Shown one piece after another: positions 32,515-40,813 of a stretch of DNA of 64,000 nucleotides; position 1 is the first letter of the stretch; each line of letters starts with the position of its first letter. This DNA is from an uncultured Bacteroidales bacterium (GTDB taxonomy: Bacteria; Bacteroidota; Bacteroidia; Bacteroidales; UBA932): NCBI GenBank assembly GCA_900316955.1, contig ONEX01000009.1, forward strand, positions 1 through 64,000. The letters run 5' to 3'. A program made the translations under genes and the position numbers. The notes below the pieces were generated by a model. It saw only the letters and a program-made list of their open reading frames with translations. It did not search any database and was not told the DNA's origin.

Positions 32515-33468
32515 ATGAAAAATGTCCTTGTCATAGGTTCCACGGGTCAGATCGGCTCCGAACTGACAATGAAAATACGCCGGGAAATCCCCGGCAGCAC
32601 CGTCGTCGCCGGGTACATCCCCGGCGCCGAGCCCAAAGGCGTCCTCCTGGAGAGCGGCCCGGCCGAACTGGCCGACGTCCGGGACGCCGCCGGCCTGGCC
32701 GCCATCGTCCGGAAGTATTCGATCGACACCATCTACAACCTGGCCGCCCTCCTGTCGGCTGTGGCCGAGAAGAAGCCCCTGCTGGCCTGGGACATCCAGA
32801 TGAACGGCCTCCTGAACATCCTGGAGGTGGCCCGCGAGAAGAAGTGCGCGGTCTTCACCCCGAGTTCCATCGGCTCCTTCGGTCCCGAGACGCCCCACGT
32901 GGGCACGCCGCAGGATACCATCCAGCGCCCGCGTTCCATGTACGGCGTCACGAAAGTGGCCACCGAGCTCCTGAGCGACTACTATTTCCATAAATACGGT
33001 GTCGATACGCGTTCCGTCCGCTTCCCGGGCCTGATCTCGAACGTCACCCTGCCCGGCGGCGGCACCACGGACTACGCCGTGGAGGTGTACTATTCCGCCG
33101 TGAAAGGGGAGGAGTTCGTCTGCCCCATCGCGCCCGGCACCTATATGGACATGATGTACATGCCCGACGCCCTGCACGCGGCCGTGCAGCTGATGGAGGC
33201 GGACCCGTCCCGCCTGGTGCACCGCAACTCCTTCAACATCGCCTCCATGAGCTTCGAGCCGGAAACCCTCTTCGCGAAGATCCGCGAATACATCCCGGGC
33301 CTCAAGGTCCGCTACGAGGTGGATCCGGTCCGCCAGGCCATCGCGAACTCCTGGCCGGACTCCATGGACGACAGCTGCGCCCGCGCCGAGTGGGACTGGA
33401 AGCCCACCTACGACCTGGACTCCATGACCGTGGACATGATCGACTGCCTCAGGAAGAAACTCCTGTAG
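32515..33468 (+). CDS. tdh: L-threonine 3-dehydrogenase, short-chain (SDR/epimerase) type
   Basis: 317 residues. The Rossmann motif GSTGQIG lies at residues 8-14, and SMYGVTKVATE carries the YxxxK catalytic pair. The end, NSWPDSMDDSCARAEWDWKP, is typical of the SDR-type threonine dehydrogenases known from Flavobacterium and animals, rather than the zinc-type Tdh of E. coli. It oxidises threonine with NAD to 2-amino-3-ketobutyrate, which the divergent gene product Kbl cleaves to glycine. A generic UDP-sugar epimerase is the main alternative but fits less well. Confidence 0.92.
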   Translation: MKNVLVIGSTGQIGSELTMKIRREIPGSTVVAGYIPGAEPKGVLLESGPAELADVRDAAGLAAIVRKYSIDTIYNLAALLSAVAEKKPLLAWDIQMNGLLNILEVAREKKCAVFTPSSIGSFGPETPHVGTPQDTIQRPRSMYGVTKVATELLSDYYFHKYGVDTRSVRFPGLISNVTLPGGGTTDYAVEVYYSAVKGEEFVCPIAPGTYMDMMYMPDALHAAVQLMEADPSRLVHRNSFNIASMSFEPETLFAKIREYIPGLKVRYEVDPVRQAIANSWPDSMDDSCARAEWDWKPTYDLDSMTVDMIDCLRKKLL

Positions 33469-33506
33469 TTTGAAATTGTAATCGTATCACATCGTGTACG
33501 GACACG

Positions 33507-33531
33507 GAGGAAGACCGATTTGGCCTTCCTC
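33507..33531 (+). terminator. Hairpin downstream of tdh
   Basis: GAGGAAG pairs with CTTCCTC, with a further CC/GG inside and a 5-nt loop. It lies 38 bases after the tdh stop. The tail is T-rich but has no run of more than three T. Confidence 0.45.
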
Positions 33532-33659
33532 TGTCGTATTTATCGATATTCCAAACTTTTGCTCTTGGTCGCCCTGAAAAAAAAGTTTCTTGCATCTATA
33601 TTGATAATCAATGAGTTAGAAAATTTGTAAAAAAATTTCAAAAAAAACTTTTGAAAAAA

Positions 33660-33690
33660 TTTGCAAATCAAAATAATTGTCGTACCTTTG
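33660..33690 (+). promoter_or_regulatory. Strong Bacteroidota promoter, no protein gene after it
   Basis: TTTG at 33660-33663 and TACCTTTG at 33683-33690 with a 19-base spacer, the best match to the -33/-7 consensus in the window. The 60 bases upstream are A/T tracts. No convincing gene on the plus strand follows, only the candidate small RNA ending at 33809. Confidence 0.75.
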
Positions 33691-33696
33691 TATCCG

Positions 33697-33809
33697 GAAT
33701 GAGGAAGCAAGGTTCTCTTGACGGAATCATTCTATTGGTTATTAGTTTTAGTGTTATTAATTATGTGGTTAGTAGAGCGTTCGCCTGTGACAGGCCAACG
33801 CTTTTTTTT
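33697..33809 (+). ncRNA. Candidate small RNA, about 110 nt
   Basis: A unit defined by a near-consensus promoter (33660-33690) and an intrinsic terminator (33776-33809: AGCGTT and CCTG pairing with CAGG and AACGCT, then eight T). Predicted start is about 33697. The body is AU-rich. Small frames exist inside it (for example an ATG at 33699), but they run through the terminator into the downstream gene region and have no clear stop or family. The 393-base gap it lies in (33469-33861) holds no other gene. I do not recognise the RNA family. Confidence 0.5.
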
Positions 33810-33838
33810 ATGTGCCATTCGGCACATAAAAAAAAGAA
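33776..33838. terminator. Tandem terminator hairpins
   Basis: First hairpin 33776-33802 (AGCGTT/AACGCT and CCTG/CAGG) with a run of eight T after it, an intrinsic terminator for the plus strand. The second, about 33802-33838, pairs TTTTTTTATGTGCC with GGCACATAAAAAAA around ATTC. It lies 25 bases past the stop of the opposing phosphatase gene and may end that transcript too. Confidence 0.75.
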
Positions 33839-33861
33839 GATGTTTCCCCCCTGCTCTGGCG

Positions 33862-35124
33862 CTATTCGACGGCGTCGATCTTGGCCTGCCAGCGGGCGCG
33901 GACGTCGGACCACTTGTAGTAGGGGAAGGTGTCCGTAGCGACCGGGAGGGTGACCTCGTAGCCGTTCAGAAGGCATTTCACGAGGATCGGATCGGAGGCG
34001 CGGCGGCCGCGGTAGAAGACCAGGTGGATGGTCGAAGCCTTGCAGGTTTTCCAGTTCTGATAGACGTTCTTGACTTCATACGGGTCCTCGGGATCCAGGT
34101 CGGCGCCGTCCAGGCCCATCAGGACCGTTAAGGGGCCGATGTAGGAGTCATGGCCGAAGCGGAAGTCGGCGATGCGGTCGCTGGAGCCGTCCAGGATGGC
34201 GTCGGCCTTCTTCAGGAAGTCCTTCAGGATGGGAATGGTGTTGTTCTGGTCACGGAAGACCCAGGAATAGGAACCGAGGTTGGCGGTCTCCCAGTTCTGG
34301 ACGATGTCGGCATCGGTCAGGATGTTGCCCATCATCCCTTCGTGGTCGATGTTCGGCAGGGAAGTGTACAGGCTCACGAGGTTGCCGGCGATGGAGCGCA
34401 TGTTCCCGGGGAGGCCTTCCGTGGACTTGAAGACCCGGGAAATCACCTTCTCGTGGAGGGAGTTGTCCCGCTCGAAGGCGTCGCGGTTCTTCTCATAGCG
34501 GGGATTGACCTTGGGCCATTCGCGGTAGGCGGGATTCTCCTTGTCGCCCGGGACGACGCCGTCCAGGGTGAAGCGGGAGGACTGCTCCCGGATCTCGATC
34601 TTGGGATTGCACTGCACGAGCTCCTGGCAGAAGGCCGACATGCTCATAACGCAACGGCCTGACAGCGAGGAGATAGCGAGCACGTTGCCTCCTTTCCAGA
34701 ACACTTCCGGGAAGCGCTCGTACATCGTGCGGGCGATCTGCTGGTGCTGCTGCCAGCCCAGGTCGGACAGTTCGCTGATGCCGGTCATCAGTTCCTGCTT
34801 CGCGTCGAGGAAGCGGGCGTAGAAGGCTTCGCCCTCGTCGGTCAGGAACTGCTTCTCATGGGCGGCCAGCAGCAGGGTGTCCAGCTGCTTGTAGAGGCGG
34901 TCGTTCCAGTAGTAGCGGGAGCCGTGCCGGGCGTATCCGGTGATATAGAACGGCTTGTAGCCGCGCGGGGAGGGCGTGATGGGCTCCATCTTGAACCCGT
35001 AGGGGTAGTCGGTGCCGTAGGCCTTGCGGGGGTCGGCCTTCAGCTGCTCGAGGGCGGGAACGTTCTGTGCCAGGGCGGCGATGGCGCAAAGGACGGTCAG
35101 GATGCTGGTGAGGAAACGTTTCAT
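33862..35124 (-). CDS. Histidine acid phosphatase family protein (phytase/MINPP-like)
   Basis: 420 residues. A signal peptide (LTSILTVLCAIAALAQ) sends it out of the cytoplasm. The catalytic RHGxR motif is YARHGSRYYW at 66-70, and the proton-donor region is FGHDSYIGPL near residue 315, an HD type as in phytases and acid phosphatases. SSLSGRCVMSMSAFCQEL contains the conserved arginine-serine region. It removes phosphate from esters, possibly inositol phosphates, in the periplasm or on the surface. It is the last gene of a minus-strand run behind maf (38-base gap). Confidence 0.85.
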   Translation of the reverse strand: MKRFLTSILTVLCAIAALAQNVPALEQLKADPRKAYGTDYPYGFKMEPITPSPRGYKPFYITGYARHGSRYYWNDRLYKQLDTLLLAAHEKQFLTDEGEAFYARFLDAKQELMTGISELSDLGWQQHQQIARTMYERFPEVFWKGGNVLAISSLSGRCVMSMSAFCQELVQCNPKIEIREQSSRFTLDGVVPGDKENPAYREWPKVNPRYEKNRDAFERDNSLHEKVISRVFKSTEGLPGNMRSIAGNLVSLYTSLPNIDHEGMMGNILTDADIVQNWETANLGSYSWVFRDQNNTIPILKDFLKKADAILDGSSDRIADFRFGHDSYIGPLTVLMGLDGADLDPEDPYEVKNVYQNWKTCKASTIHLVFYRGRRASDPILVKCLLNGYEVTLPVATDTFPYYKWSDVRARWQAKIDAVE

Positions 35125-35162
35125 AATGTAATAGTGTTGTTGTTTTTGACAAGCAAGCGTTT

Positions 35163-35759
35163 CTACAGCATTTTAAGTAAGGCTTCGTATACTTTCTGGA
35201 TGGGGAACCCGACGACGTTGAAGTAGGAGCCGTCGATGCGGGTGATGCCGGCGTGGCCAATCCATTCCTGGATGGCGTAGGCGCCGGCCTTGTCGAAGGG
35301 CCGGCAGGTGTCGACATAATAGGTGATCTCCTCGTCGGTCAGGTCCTTGAACCAGACCTCGGTGGTGTCGGTGAAGGTCTCTTCCGAGGAGGCGGTCCGG
35401 AGGGTGACGGCGGTCGTGACGTGGTGTTCGCGGCCGGAAAGGTCGCGGAGCATGCGGATGGCGTCTTCGCGGTCCTTGGGTTTTCCGAGGATTTCGCCGG
35501 GGCGGCCGTCGGAAGGCGGGAGGATGACCATCGTGTCGGCGGTGATGAGGATTTCGTTCCCGGCCAGGGGCCGGTGGAACCCGTGCGACTTGCCGACGGA
35601 CATCAGCCGGGGAACCTCGTCATAGGGCGTGTCCGGGCTGAAGCATTCATTGAAGTCGTTCTTGGTATCGACCTCGAAATCAATGTTCAATCCGGCGAGC
35701 AGCTCCCGCCGTCTGGGGGAGTTGCTGCCGAGGATCACACGCTTTCCTTTCAGGTCCAT
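35163..35759 (-). CDS. maf: Maf-family nucleotide pyrophosphatase
   Basis: 198 residues. The Maf motif SNSPRRRELLAG is at 12-23 and ADTMVILP at about 71-78, followed by ILGKPKDREDAIRMLRDLSG and GAYAIQEWIGHAGI. Such enzymes hydrolyse non-canonical or pyrimidine NTPs (dTTP/UTP or modified forms) to keep them out of nucleic acids. It lies 4 bases after kdsC on the same strand; the kdsC-maf pairing recurs in Bacteroidota genomes. Confidence 0.93.
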   Translation of the reverse strand: MDLKGKRVILGSNSPRRRELLAGLNIDFEVDTKNDFNECFSPDTPYDEVPRLMSVGKSHGFHRPLAGNEILITADTMVILPPSDGRPGEILGKPKDREDAIRMLRDLSGREHHVTTAVTLRTASSEETFTDTTEVWFKDLTDEEITYYVDTCRPFDKAGAYAIQEWIGHAGITRIDGSYFNVVGFPIQKVYEALLKML

Positions 35760-35763
35760 CCGC

Positions 35764-36273
35764 TTAGAATGTCTTCTTGTACATTCCTGTGTCGAAGACC
35801 CATTTCCCTTGGGCCTTCAGGGTTTGTTCGATGACTTCCCGGATGCATCCCTTGCCGCCGGGCTTGGTGGAGATGATGTCCGCCACCGCCTTCGCTTCGT
35901 CGACCGCGTCGGACGGGCATACGCCGCAGCCGGCGGCCTGGAGCACCTCGATGTCCGGCACGTCGTCGCCGAAATACATGACTTCTTCGGGTTTCAGGCC
36001 GTGTTTTCCGCAGAAGTCCCGGAACTGTTCCATCTTGTCCCGGCAGTGGAGATACACGTCCTCGGGCGGGATGCCGCTCGCGCGCATCCGCATCCGGATG
36101 GATTCGGAGCTGCCGCCGGTGATGATGCCCACCGGGTAGCCGTTCATCACGGCCATCCGGATGGCGAAGCCGTCCTTCGCGTCGTACACGCGCAGGAGGT
36201 CGCCTTCGGTCGTGCACAGGATGCTGCCGTCGGTGAAGACGCCGTCGATGTCTAAGGCAAAGGCCTTGATCAT
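35764..36273 (-). CDS. kdsC: KdsC-family HAD phosphatase (KDO 8-phosphate phosphatase)
   Basis: 169 residues. HAD motif I is FALDIDGVFTDG (Asp8 and Asp10), motif II IITGG, and motif IV GDDVPDIEVL. The length and lack of a cap domain fit the tetrameric KdsC family, which removes phosphate from KDO 8-phosphate for lipopolysaccharide core synthesis. Other members act on related sugar-acid phosphates. It overlaps the DUF3467 gene by 4 bases and precedes maf by 4 bases. Confidence 0.88.
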   Translation of the reverse strand: MIKAFALDIDGVFTDGSILCTTEGDLLRVYDAKDGFAIRMAVMNGYPVGIITGGSSESIRMRMRASGIPPEDVYLHCRDKMEQFRDFCGKHGLKPEEVMYFGDDVPDIEVLQAAGCGVCPSDAVDEAKAVADIISTKPGGKGCIREVIEQTLKAQGKWVFDTGMYKKTF

Positions 36274-36614
36274 GACTTGTTTCCTCCCAGGGGACCGAAA
36301 GAATTGAGGTCGAAGGTCGCCCCGCCCTGGGGCTTGTTGCCGCCGCTCAGGTCGATGACGCCGAACTGGGCCTCGTACTTGGACATATTGTCGAACAGGG
36401 CGTTCATCAGGCGCTTGGCGTGCTCGGGGGTCATGATGATGCGGTCGCCGACCTGGGCCTTGGGCAGGCCGGGCAGGGTGGCGGCGAAGTCCAGCACGAA
36501 CTCGCTCCGGGAATGGGAGATGATGGCGAGATTCGAGTACGAGACCTTGGTGGTCTGCGGATTGATCTCGATCGCGAGCTGGTTCTGCTGGGGTTTCGGG
36601 TTGTTATTGTCCAT
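36270..36614 (-). CDS. DUF3467 domain-containing protein
   Basis: 114 residues from the ATG at 36614; an upstream start at 36638 is in frame but lies closer to the promoter. The domain spans most of the protein: YSNLAIISHSRSEFVLDFA, then QVGDRIIMTPEHAKRLMNAL. No enzymatic motif or membrane segment is seen. DUF3467 proteins are small conserved cytoplasmic proteins of unknown role. The start of kdsC overlaps its stop (ATGA), so it heads a four-gene operon. Confidence 0.87.
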   Translation of the reverse strand: MDNNNPKPQQNQLAIEINPQTTKVSYSNLAIISHSRSEFVLDFAATLPGLPKAQVGDRIIMTPEHAKRLMNALFDNMSKYEAQFGVIDLSGGNKPQGGATFDLNSFGPLGGNKS

Positions 36615-36643
36615 AATCGGTTTCGTTTCAAGTTTCAATTTCG

Positions 36644-36671
36644 CAAATTTAATAAAAATTCGTTACTTTTG
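36644..36671. promoter_or_regulatory. Back-to-back promoters for DUF3467-kdsC and valS
   Basis: TAAATTTG on the minus strand (36651-36644) and TACTTTTG on the plus strand (36664-36671) lie 12 bases apart. Both fit TAnnTTTG. The two transcription units probably cannot be fully occupied by RNA polymerase at once. Confidence 0.55.
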
Positions 36672-36684
36672 TAAGATTAATAGA

Positions 36685-36710
36685 GATTCCGGGTCAGGCC
36701 CGGAATGACA
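36685..36710. repeat. Dispersed palindromic repeat, copy 4
   Basis: Arms ATTCCGGG and CCCGGAAT around TCAGG, one base different in the spacer from the other copies and ending GACA rather than GACG. It lies in the predicted valS leader, between its -7 box and the ATG at 36737. Confidence 0.75.
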
Positions 36711-36736
36711 ACGAGAGAACAACCCGAGAGAAAACC

Positions 36737-39385
36737 ATGGAATTAGCAGCGAAGTACAATGCCGCGGAAGTGGAGGACAAATGGTACGCCTACTGGCTGG
36801 ACCACAAGTTCTTCCATTCCGAACCCAATGAGAAGGAACCTTACACGATCGTGATCCCGCCGCCCAACGTCACGGGCATCCTGCATATGGGTCACGTCCT
36901 GAACAATACCCTGAACGACGTCCTCATCCGCAACGCCCGCATGCACGGCAAGAACGCGTGCTGGGTGCCGGGAACGGACCACGCCTCCATCGCCACCGAG
37001 TCCAAGGTGGTCGCCAAGCTCAAGGCCATGGGCATCTCCAAGGAGGACATCGGCCGCGAGGAATTCCTCAAGCACGCCTGGGAATGGAAGGAGGAGCACG
37101 GCGGGATCATCCTGCAGCAGCTCCGCAAGCTGGGCTGCTCCTGCGACTGGGACCGCACCCGTTTCACGATGGAACCGGCTCTTTCCGAGGCGGTTATCAA
37201 CACCTTCGTATATTTCTACCGCAAGGGATGGATCTACAAGGGCGTCCGGATGGTGAACTGGGATCCCGAGGCCCTCACGGCCGTGAGTGACGACGAAGTC
37301 ATCCACAAGGACACCCAGAGCCATTTCTACCACCTCCGCTATTACATTTCCGACGGAAACGGAAATCCTACGGACAAGTTCCTCGTGATCGCGACCACCC
37401 GTCCGGAGACCATCATGGCCGACGCCGCCATCTGCGTGAACCCGAACGACGAGCGCCATCACTGGCTGCGCGGCAAGAAGGTCCTGATCCCGCTGATCAA
37501 CCGGGAAATCCCCGTGATCGAGGACGATTACGTGGAGATGGACTTCGGTACCGGCTGCCTGAAGGTGACCCCGGCGCACGACGTGCACGACTACGAGATC
37601 GGCCTGCGCCACAACCTGCCGGTTCTCGAGATCATCGACGACCACGGCAAGCTGAACGAGAACGCGCAGATCCTCGTCGGCGAGGACCGCTTCGTCGCCC
37701 GCAAGAAGATCGTGAAGATGCTGGAGGAAGCCGGCAACCTGGTGAAGGTGGAAGACTACACCTCGCCGGTGGGCTACTCCGAGCGGACGAACGCCGTCAT
37801 CGAGCCCAAGCTCTCCGCCCAGTGGTTCCTGAAGATGGACACCCTGGCGAAGGTCGCGTTGGAAACCGTCGAGAGCGGCCGCACGAAGTTCATCCCCGAG
37901 CGCTACGTGAACACCTACCGTCACTGGATGGAGAACGCCCACGACTGGTGCATCTCCCGCCAGCTCTGGTGGGGCCAGCGCATTCCGGCCTACTACCTCC
38001 CGAACGGCCAGTACGTGGTGGAAGCCACACCTGAAGCAGCGCTTAAGGCTGCGCAGGCTATCTGCCCGGAAATCAAGATGGAAGACCTCCATCAGGACGA
38101 GGATGTGCTGGACACCTGGTTCAGCTCCTGGCTCTGGCCCATCTCCGTCTTCGACCCGGACATGCCCGGCCATCCGGACCACAAGCCCAACAAGGACCTT
38201 TCCTATTATTATCCCACGAGCGACCTCGTGACCGGCCCGGACATCATCTTCTTCTGGGTGGCCCGCATGATCATGGCCGGCGAGGAGTTCATGGGTCGGG
38301 AACCGTTCTCCAACGTGTATTTCACCGGTATCGTCCGCGACAAGATCGGCCGGAAGATGTCGAAGACCCTCGGCAACTCCCCGAACCCGCTGGACCTCAT
38401 CGAAACCTACGGCGCCGACGCCGTCCGCATCGGCATGCTCCTGTGCTCGTCCGCCGGCAACGACATCTTCTACGACGAGGCGCAGATCAAGCAGGGCGCG
38501 GCCTTCTGCAATAAGATCTGGAACTCCTACCGCCTGGTGAAGGGCTTCTCCGTCGACGATTCCATCGCCCAGACGCCCGCCGCGGCCGCCGCGATCCGCT
38601 GGTTCGACGCGAAACTCAGCGAAACCGTCGCCGCCGTGGAGGACCACTACCGCAAGTTCCGCATTTCCGACGCCCTGATGGCCATCTACAAGCTGTTCTG
38701 GGACGATTACTGCGCCTGGTACCTCGAGGCCATCAAGCCGGCCTTCGGCCAGCCTGTGGACCGCGCCACCTACGACGCCACCCTGGGCTACTTCGAGGCC
38801 CTGCTGAAGCTCATCCATCCGGTGATGCCGTTCATCACCGAGGAACTGTGGCAGAACATGGAAGACCGGAAGGAAGGGGAGACCATCATGTACGCGGCCG
38901 CTCCCGCCGTGAAGCCCTTCGAACCGGAGACGCTCGTGAACTTCGAGCTCGCCGAGGAAGCCGTGAACGGCGTCCGTGGCATCCGCAACCAGAAGAACAT
39001 CGCCCCGAAGGAAACCCTCGACCTCAAGATCAAGGGCGGTTTCCCGGCCGACGTCCTCCCGGTCGTAGAGAAGATGGGCAACGTGAAGGTCGAGACCGTG
39101 GCCGATTTCGGCTCCGGACAGGGGGTCGGATTCATGGTCCGCACCCACGAGATGTTCGTCGCGCTGAGCGGCCTGGTGAATGTGGCGGAGGAGATCGCGA
39201 AGCTCGAAAAGGACCTCGCTTACCAGCAGAAATTCCTCGCCGGCGTCCGCGGAAAGCTCGCCAACGAGCGCTTCGTGGCCAATGCGCCGGCCGCCGTCAT
39301 CGAGAACGAGCGCAAGAAGGAGGCGGATTCGCTCTCCAAGATTGAAAGCTTGGAGTCACAGCTGAAAGCACTGAAAAATAGCTGA
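36737..39385 (+). CDS. valS: Valyl-tRNA synthetase
   Basis: 882 residues, class I synthetase. It charges tRNA-Val. PPPNVTGILHMGHVLNN carries the HIGH-type motif at about 45-48, the editing domain follows (TTRPETIMADAAICVNP), and GRKMSKTLGNSPNPLD is the KMSKS-type motif near residue 538. The anticodon-binding domain and a C-terminal coiled coil (about 815-880, NVAEEIAKLEKDLAYQQKF) complete the usual arrangement. Length is normal for the family. The leader holds a palindromic repeat copy; no T-box or other riboswitch is seen. Confidence 0.97.
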   Translation: MELAAKYNAAEVEDKWYAYWLDHKFFHSEPNEKEPYTIVIPPPNVTGILHMGHVLNNTLNDVLIRNARMHGKNACWVPGTDHASIATESKVVAKLKAMGISKEDIGREEFLKHAWEWKEEHGGIILQQLRKLGCSCDWDRTRFTMEPALSEAVINTFVYFYRKGWIYKGVRMVNWDPEALTAVSDDEVIHKDTQSHFYHLRYYISDGNGNPTDKFLVIATTRPETIMADAAICVNPNDERHHWLRGKKVLIPLINREIPVIEDDYVEMDFGTGCLKVTPAHDVHDYEIGLRHNLPVLEIIDDHGKLNENAQILVGEDRFVARKKIVKMLEEAGNLVKVEDYTSPVGYSERTNAVIEPKLSAQWFLKMDTLAKVALETVESGRTKFIPERYVNTYRHWMENAHDWCISRQLWWGQRIPAYYLPNGQYVVEATPEAALKAAQAICPEIKMEDLHQDEDVLDTWFSSWLWPISVFDPDMPGHPDHKPNKDLSYYYPTSDLVTGPDIIFFWVARMIMAGEEFMGREPFSNVYFTGIVRDKIGRKMSKTLGNSPNPLDLIETYGADAVRIGMLLCSSAGNDIFYDEAQIKQGAAFCNKIWNSYRLVKGFSVDDSIAQTPAAAAAIRWFDAKLSETVAAVEDHYRKFRISDALMAIYKLFWDDYCAWYLEAIKPAFGQPVDRATYDATLGYFEALLKLIHPVMPFITEELWQNMEDRKEGETIMYAAAPAVKPFEPETLVNFELAEEAVNGVRGIRNQKNIAPKETLDLKIKGGFPADVLPVVEKMGNVKVETVADFGSGQGVGFMVRTHEMFVALSGLVNVAEEIAKLEKDLAYQQKFLAGVRGKLANERFVANAPAAVIENERKKEADSLSKIESLESQLKALKNS

Positions 39386-39421
39386 TAAAACAAAATTGTT
39401 TAATGTATTAACATTTTTGTT

Positions 39422-39838
39422 ATGACGCATTTTGAGGTATCTTTCCCCGTCCGGTACTACGAAACCGACCAGATGGCGGTGGTCCACCACTCCAATTACA
39501 TCCGCTATTTCGAGATTGCCCGGAATTCGATGATGGTGGCGTGGGGATTCCCGATCGAGCGTTGCGAAAACGAGTACGGGGTGATGATCCCGATCGTCTC
39601 CGTCGAGTGCCGCTTCAAGCATCCGGCGCGGATGGGGGATGTCCTGACTGCGGTCGCCGAGATCGACAAGACGCCCCTGGCGAAACTCGTCGTCCGGCAG
39701 GCCGTCCTCAACCAGGACGGGGAAGTCTGCGCCGACGGCGCCGTGACCCTCGGCTTCATCGACTCGAAGTCATTCCGTCCGGTCCGGTGCCCCGAGCTCC
39801 TGGCCCGGATTATTGAAAACCATCTAAACGACAAGTAA
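39422..39838 (+). CDS. YbgC/FadM-like acyl-CoA thioesterase (hotdog fold)
   Basis: 138 residues. The hotdog-fold signature [20 protein letters not shown] near residues 13-32 includes the catalytic aspartate of the 4-hydroxybenzoyl-CoA thioesterase type. It hydrolyses acyl-CoA or acyl-ACP thioesters; chain preference cannot be read from sequence. It sits 36 bases after valS and one base before tatA, so it is probably translated with the tat genes. The association may be only positional. Confidence 0.88.
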   Translation: MTHFEVSFPVRYYETDQMAVVHHSNYIRYFEIARNSMMVAWGFPIERCENEYGVMIPIVSVECRFKHPARMGDVLTAVAEIDKTPLAKLVVRQAVLNQDGEVCADGAVTLGFIDSKSFRPVRCPELLARIIENHLNDK

Positions 39839-39839
39839 T

Positions 39840-40049
39840 ATGCTGTTCATTTACCCCCTGATGTTAGGAACCTGGGAGATCGTCGCGATCGTCCTGGTCG
39901 TCCTCCTGCTGTTCGGCGGCAAGAAGATTCCCGAGCTGATGAAAGGCCTTGGCAAGGGCGTCAAGAGCTTCAAGCAGGGCATGAACGAGGTGGAGAAGGA
40001 GATCAAGGAACTCGACGAGGACGGTTATAAAAAGGACGAGAAGAAGTAG
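39840..40049 (+). CDS. tatA: Twin-arginine translocase subunit TatA
   Basis: 69 residues. One N-terminal helix (about 9-24, [16 protein letters not shown]) is followed by [19 protein letters not shown], the amphipathic helix that is the family signature, and a charged tail. TatA oligomers form the pore for folded proteins crossing the inner membrane. The stop shares one base with the GTG start of tatC. No tatB is present, as in many two-component Tat systems of this phylum. Confidence 0.95.
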   Translation: MLFIYPLMLGTWEIVAIVLVVLLLFGGKKIPELMKGLGKGVKSFKQGMNEVEKEIKELDEDGYKKDEKK

Positions 40050-40813
40050 TGGCCCAGGACGGTGAAATGTCCTTCTGGGACCATCTCGACGTATTGAGGG
40101 GGACTTTGTTCCGCTCAATCGGCGCCATTGTCCTCGTTTCCATCGTCTTCCTGGCGATTCCGGAGCGGCTGTTCAAGGCCGTGCTCTGGCCCACCACGCC
40201 TGATTTCGTCCTTTACAAGTGGCTGGGACTGGATTTCTCGATGACCTTGATTAACATCGAGGTCTCCGCCCAGTTCTTCGTGCACCTGAAGATTTCGATC
40301 CTCATGGCGGCCATCGTCGCCTTCCCGTATGTGATCTGGGAAATCTGGAAGTTCATCGCCCCCGCCCTCTACGACAATGAGAAGAAGGCGGTGCGGAAGG
40401 CGTTCGGCATGTCCTCGTTCCTGTTTTACCTGGGCGTCGCGGTGGGCTATTTCATTGTCCTGCCGGTGTGCCTGATGTTCTTCATGAACTATACGGTGAG
40501 CGACACGGTCCAGAATACGATCTCCTTGAGTTCGTACATCTCCCTGTTCACCTCGATGGTGTTCCTGATCGGCCTGCTGTTCGAGTTCCCGACCGTCGTG
40601 CTGGTCCTGTCCAGCCTGGGCATCCTGACCAGGCAACAGCTGAAGGGATTCCGGAAACCGGCCTTTGTCGTGATCCTGATCCTGGCCGCGTTCATCACCC
40701 CGAGCGATCCTTTCTCGATGTTCGTGCTGGCCATCCCGCTGTACGGGCTGTACGAACTCTCCATCCTGGTATGCAAACCCGAAACCCCTTCCGAAGATGA
40801 TCTCGCTGAATAA
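40049..40813 (+). CDS. tatC: Twin-arginine translocase subunit TatC
   Basis: 254 residues from a GTG that overlaps the tatA stop by one base (TAGTG). The signal-binding motif SFWDHLDVLRGTLF is at the N-terminus and six helices follow, with EIWKFIAPALYDNEKK in the first periplasmic-to-cytoplasmic stretch and ITPSDPFSMFVLAIPLYGLYE near the end. TatC recognises the twin-arginine signal peptide. The last 17 bases overlap the start of the ABC-F gene. Confidence 0.96.
   Translation: MAQDGEMSFWDHLDVLRGTLFRSIGAIVLVSIVFLAIPERLFKAVLWPTTPDFVLYKWLGLDFSMTLINIEVSAQFFVHLKISILMAAIVAFPYVIWEIWKFIAPALYDNEKKAVRKAFGMSSFLFYLGVAVGYFIVLPVCLMFFMNYTVSDTVQNTISLSSYISLFTSMVFLIGLLFEFPTVVLVLSSLGILTRQQLKGFRKPAFVVILILAAFITPSDPFSMFVLAIPLYGLYELSILVCKPETPSEDDLAE

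Noticed and set aside
33760..33805. tRNA-like words (GTTAGTAGAGCGTTCGCCTGTGAC)
   Set aside because: They recall a D arm and anticodon region, but there is no acceptor stem, T arm or 3' end, and the pairing seen is that of the terminator.
33651..33938. Small frame from the candidate RNA into the phosphatase end
   Set aside because: It passes through a strong terminator and ends antisense to the phosphatase gene; its hydrophobic look follows from AT-rich codons. Kept only as an alternative reading of the small RNA.
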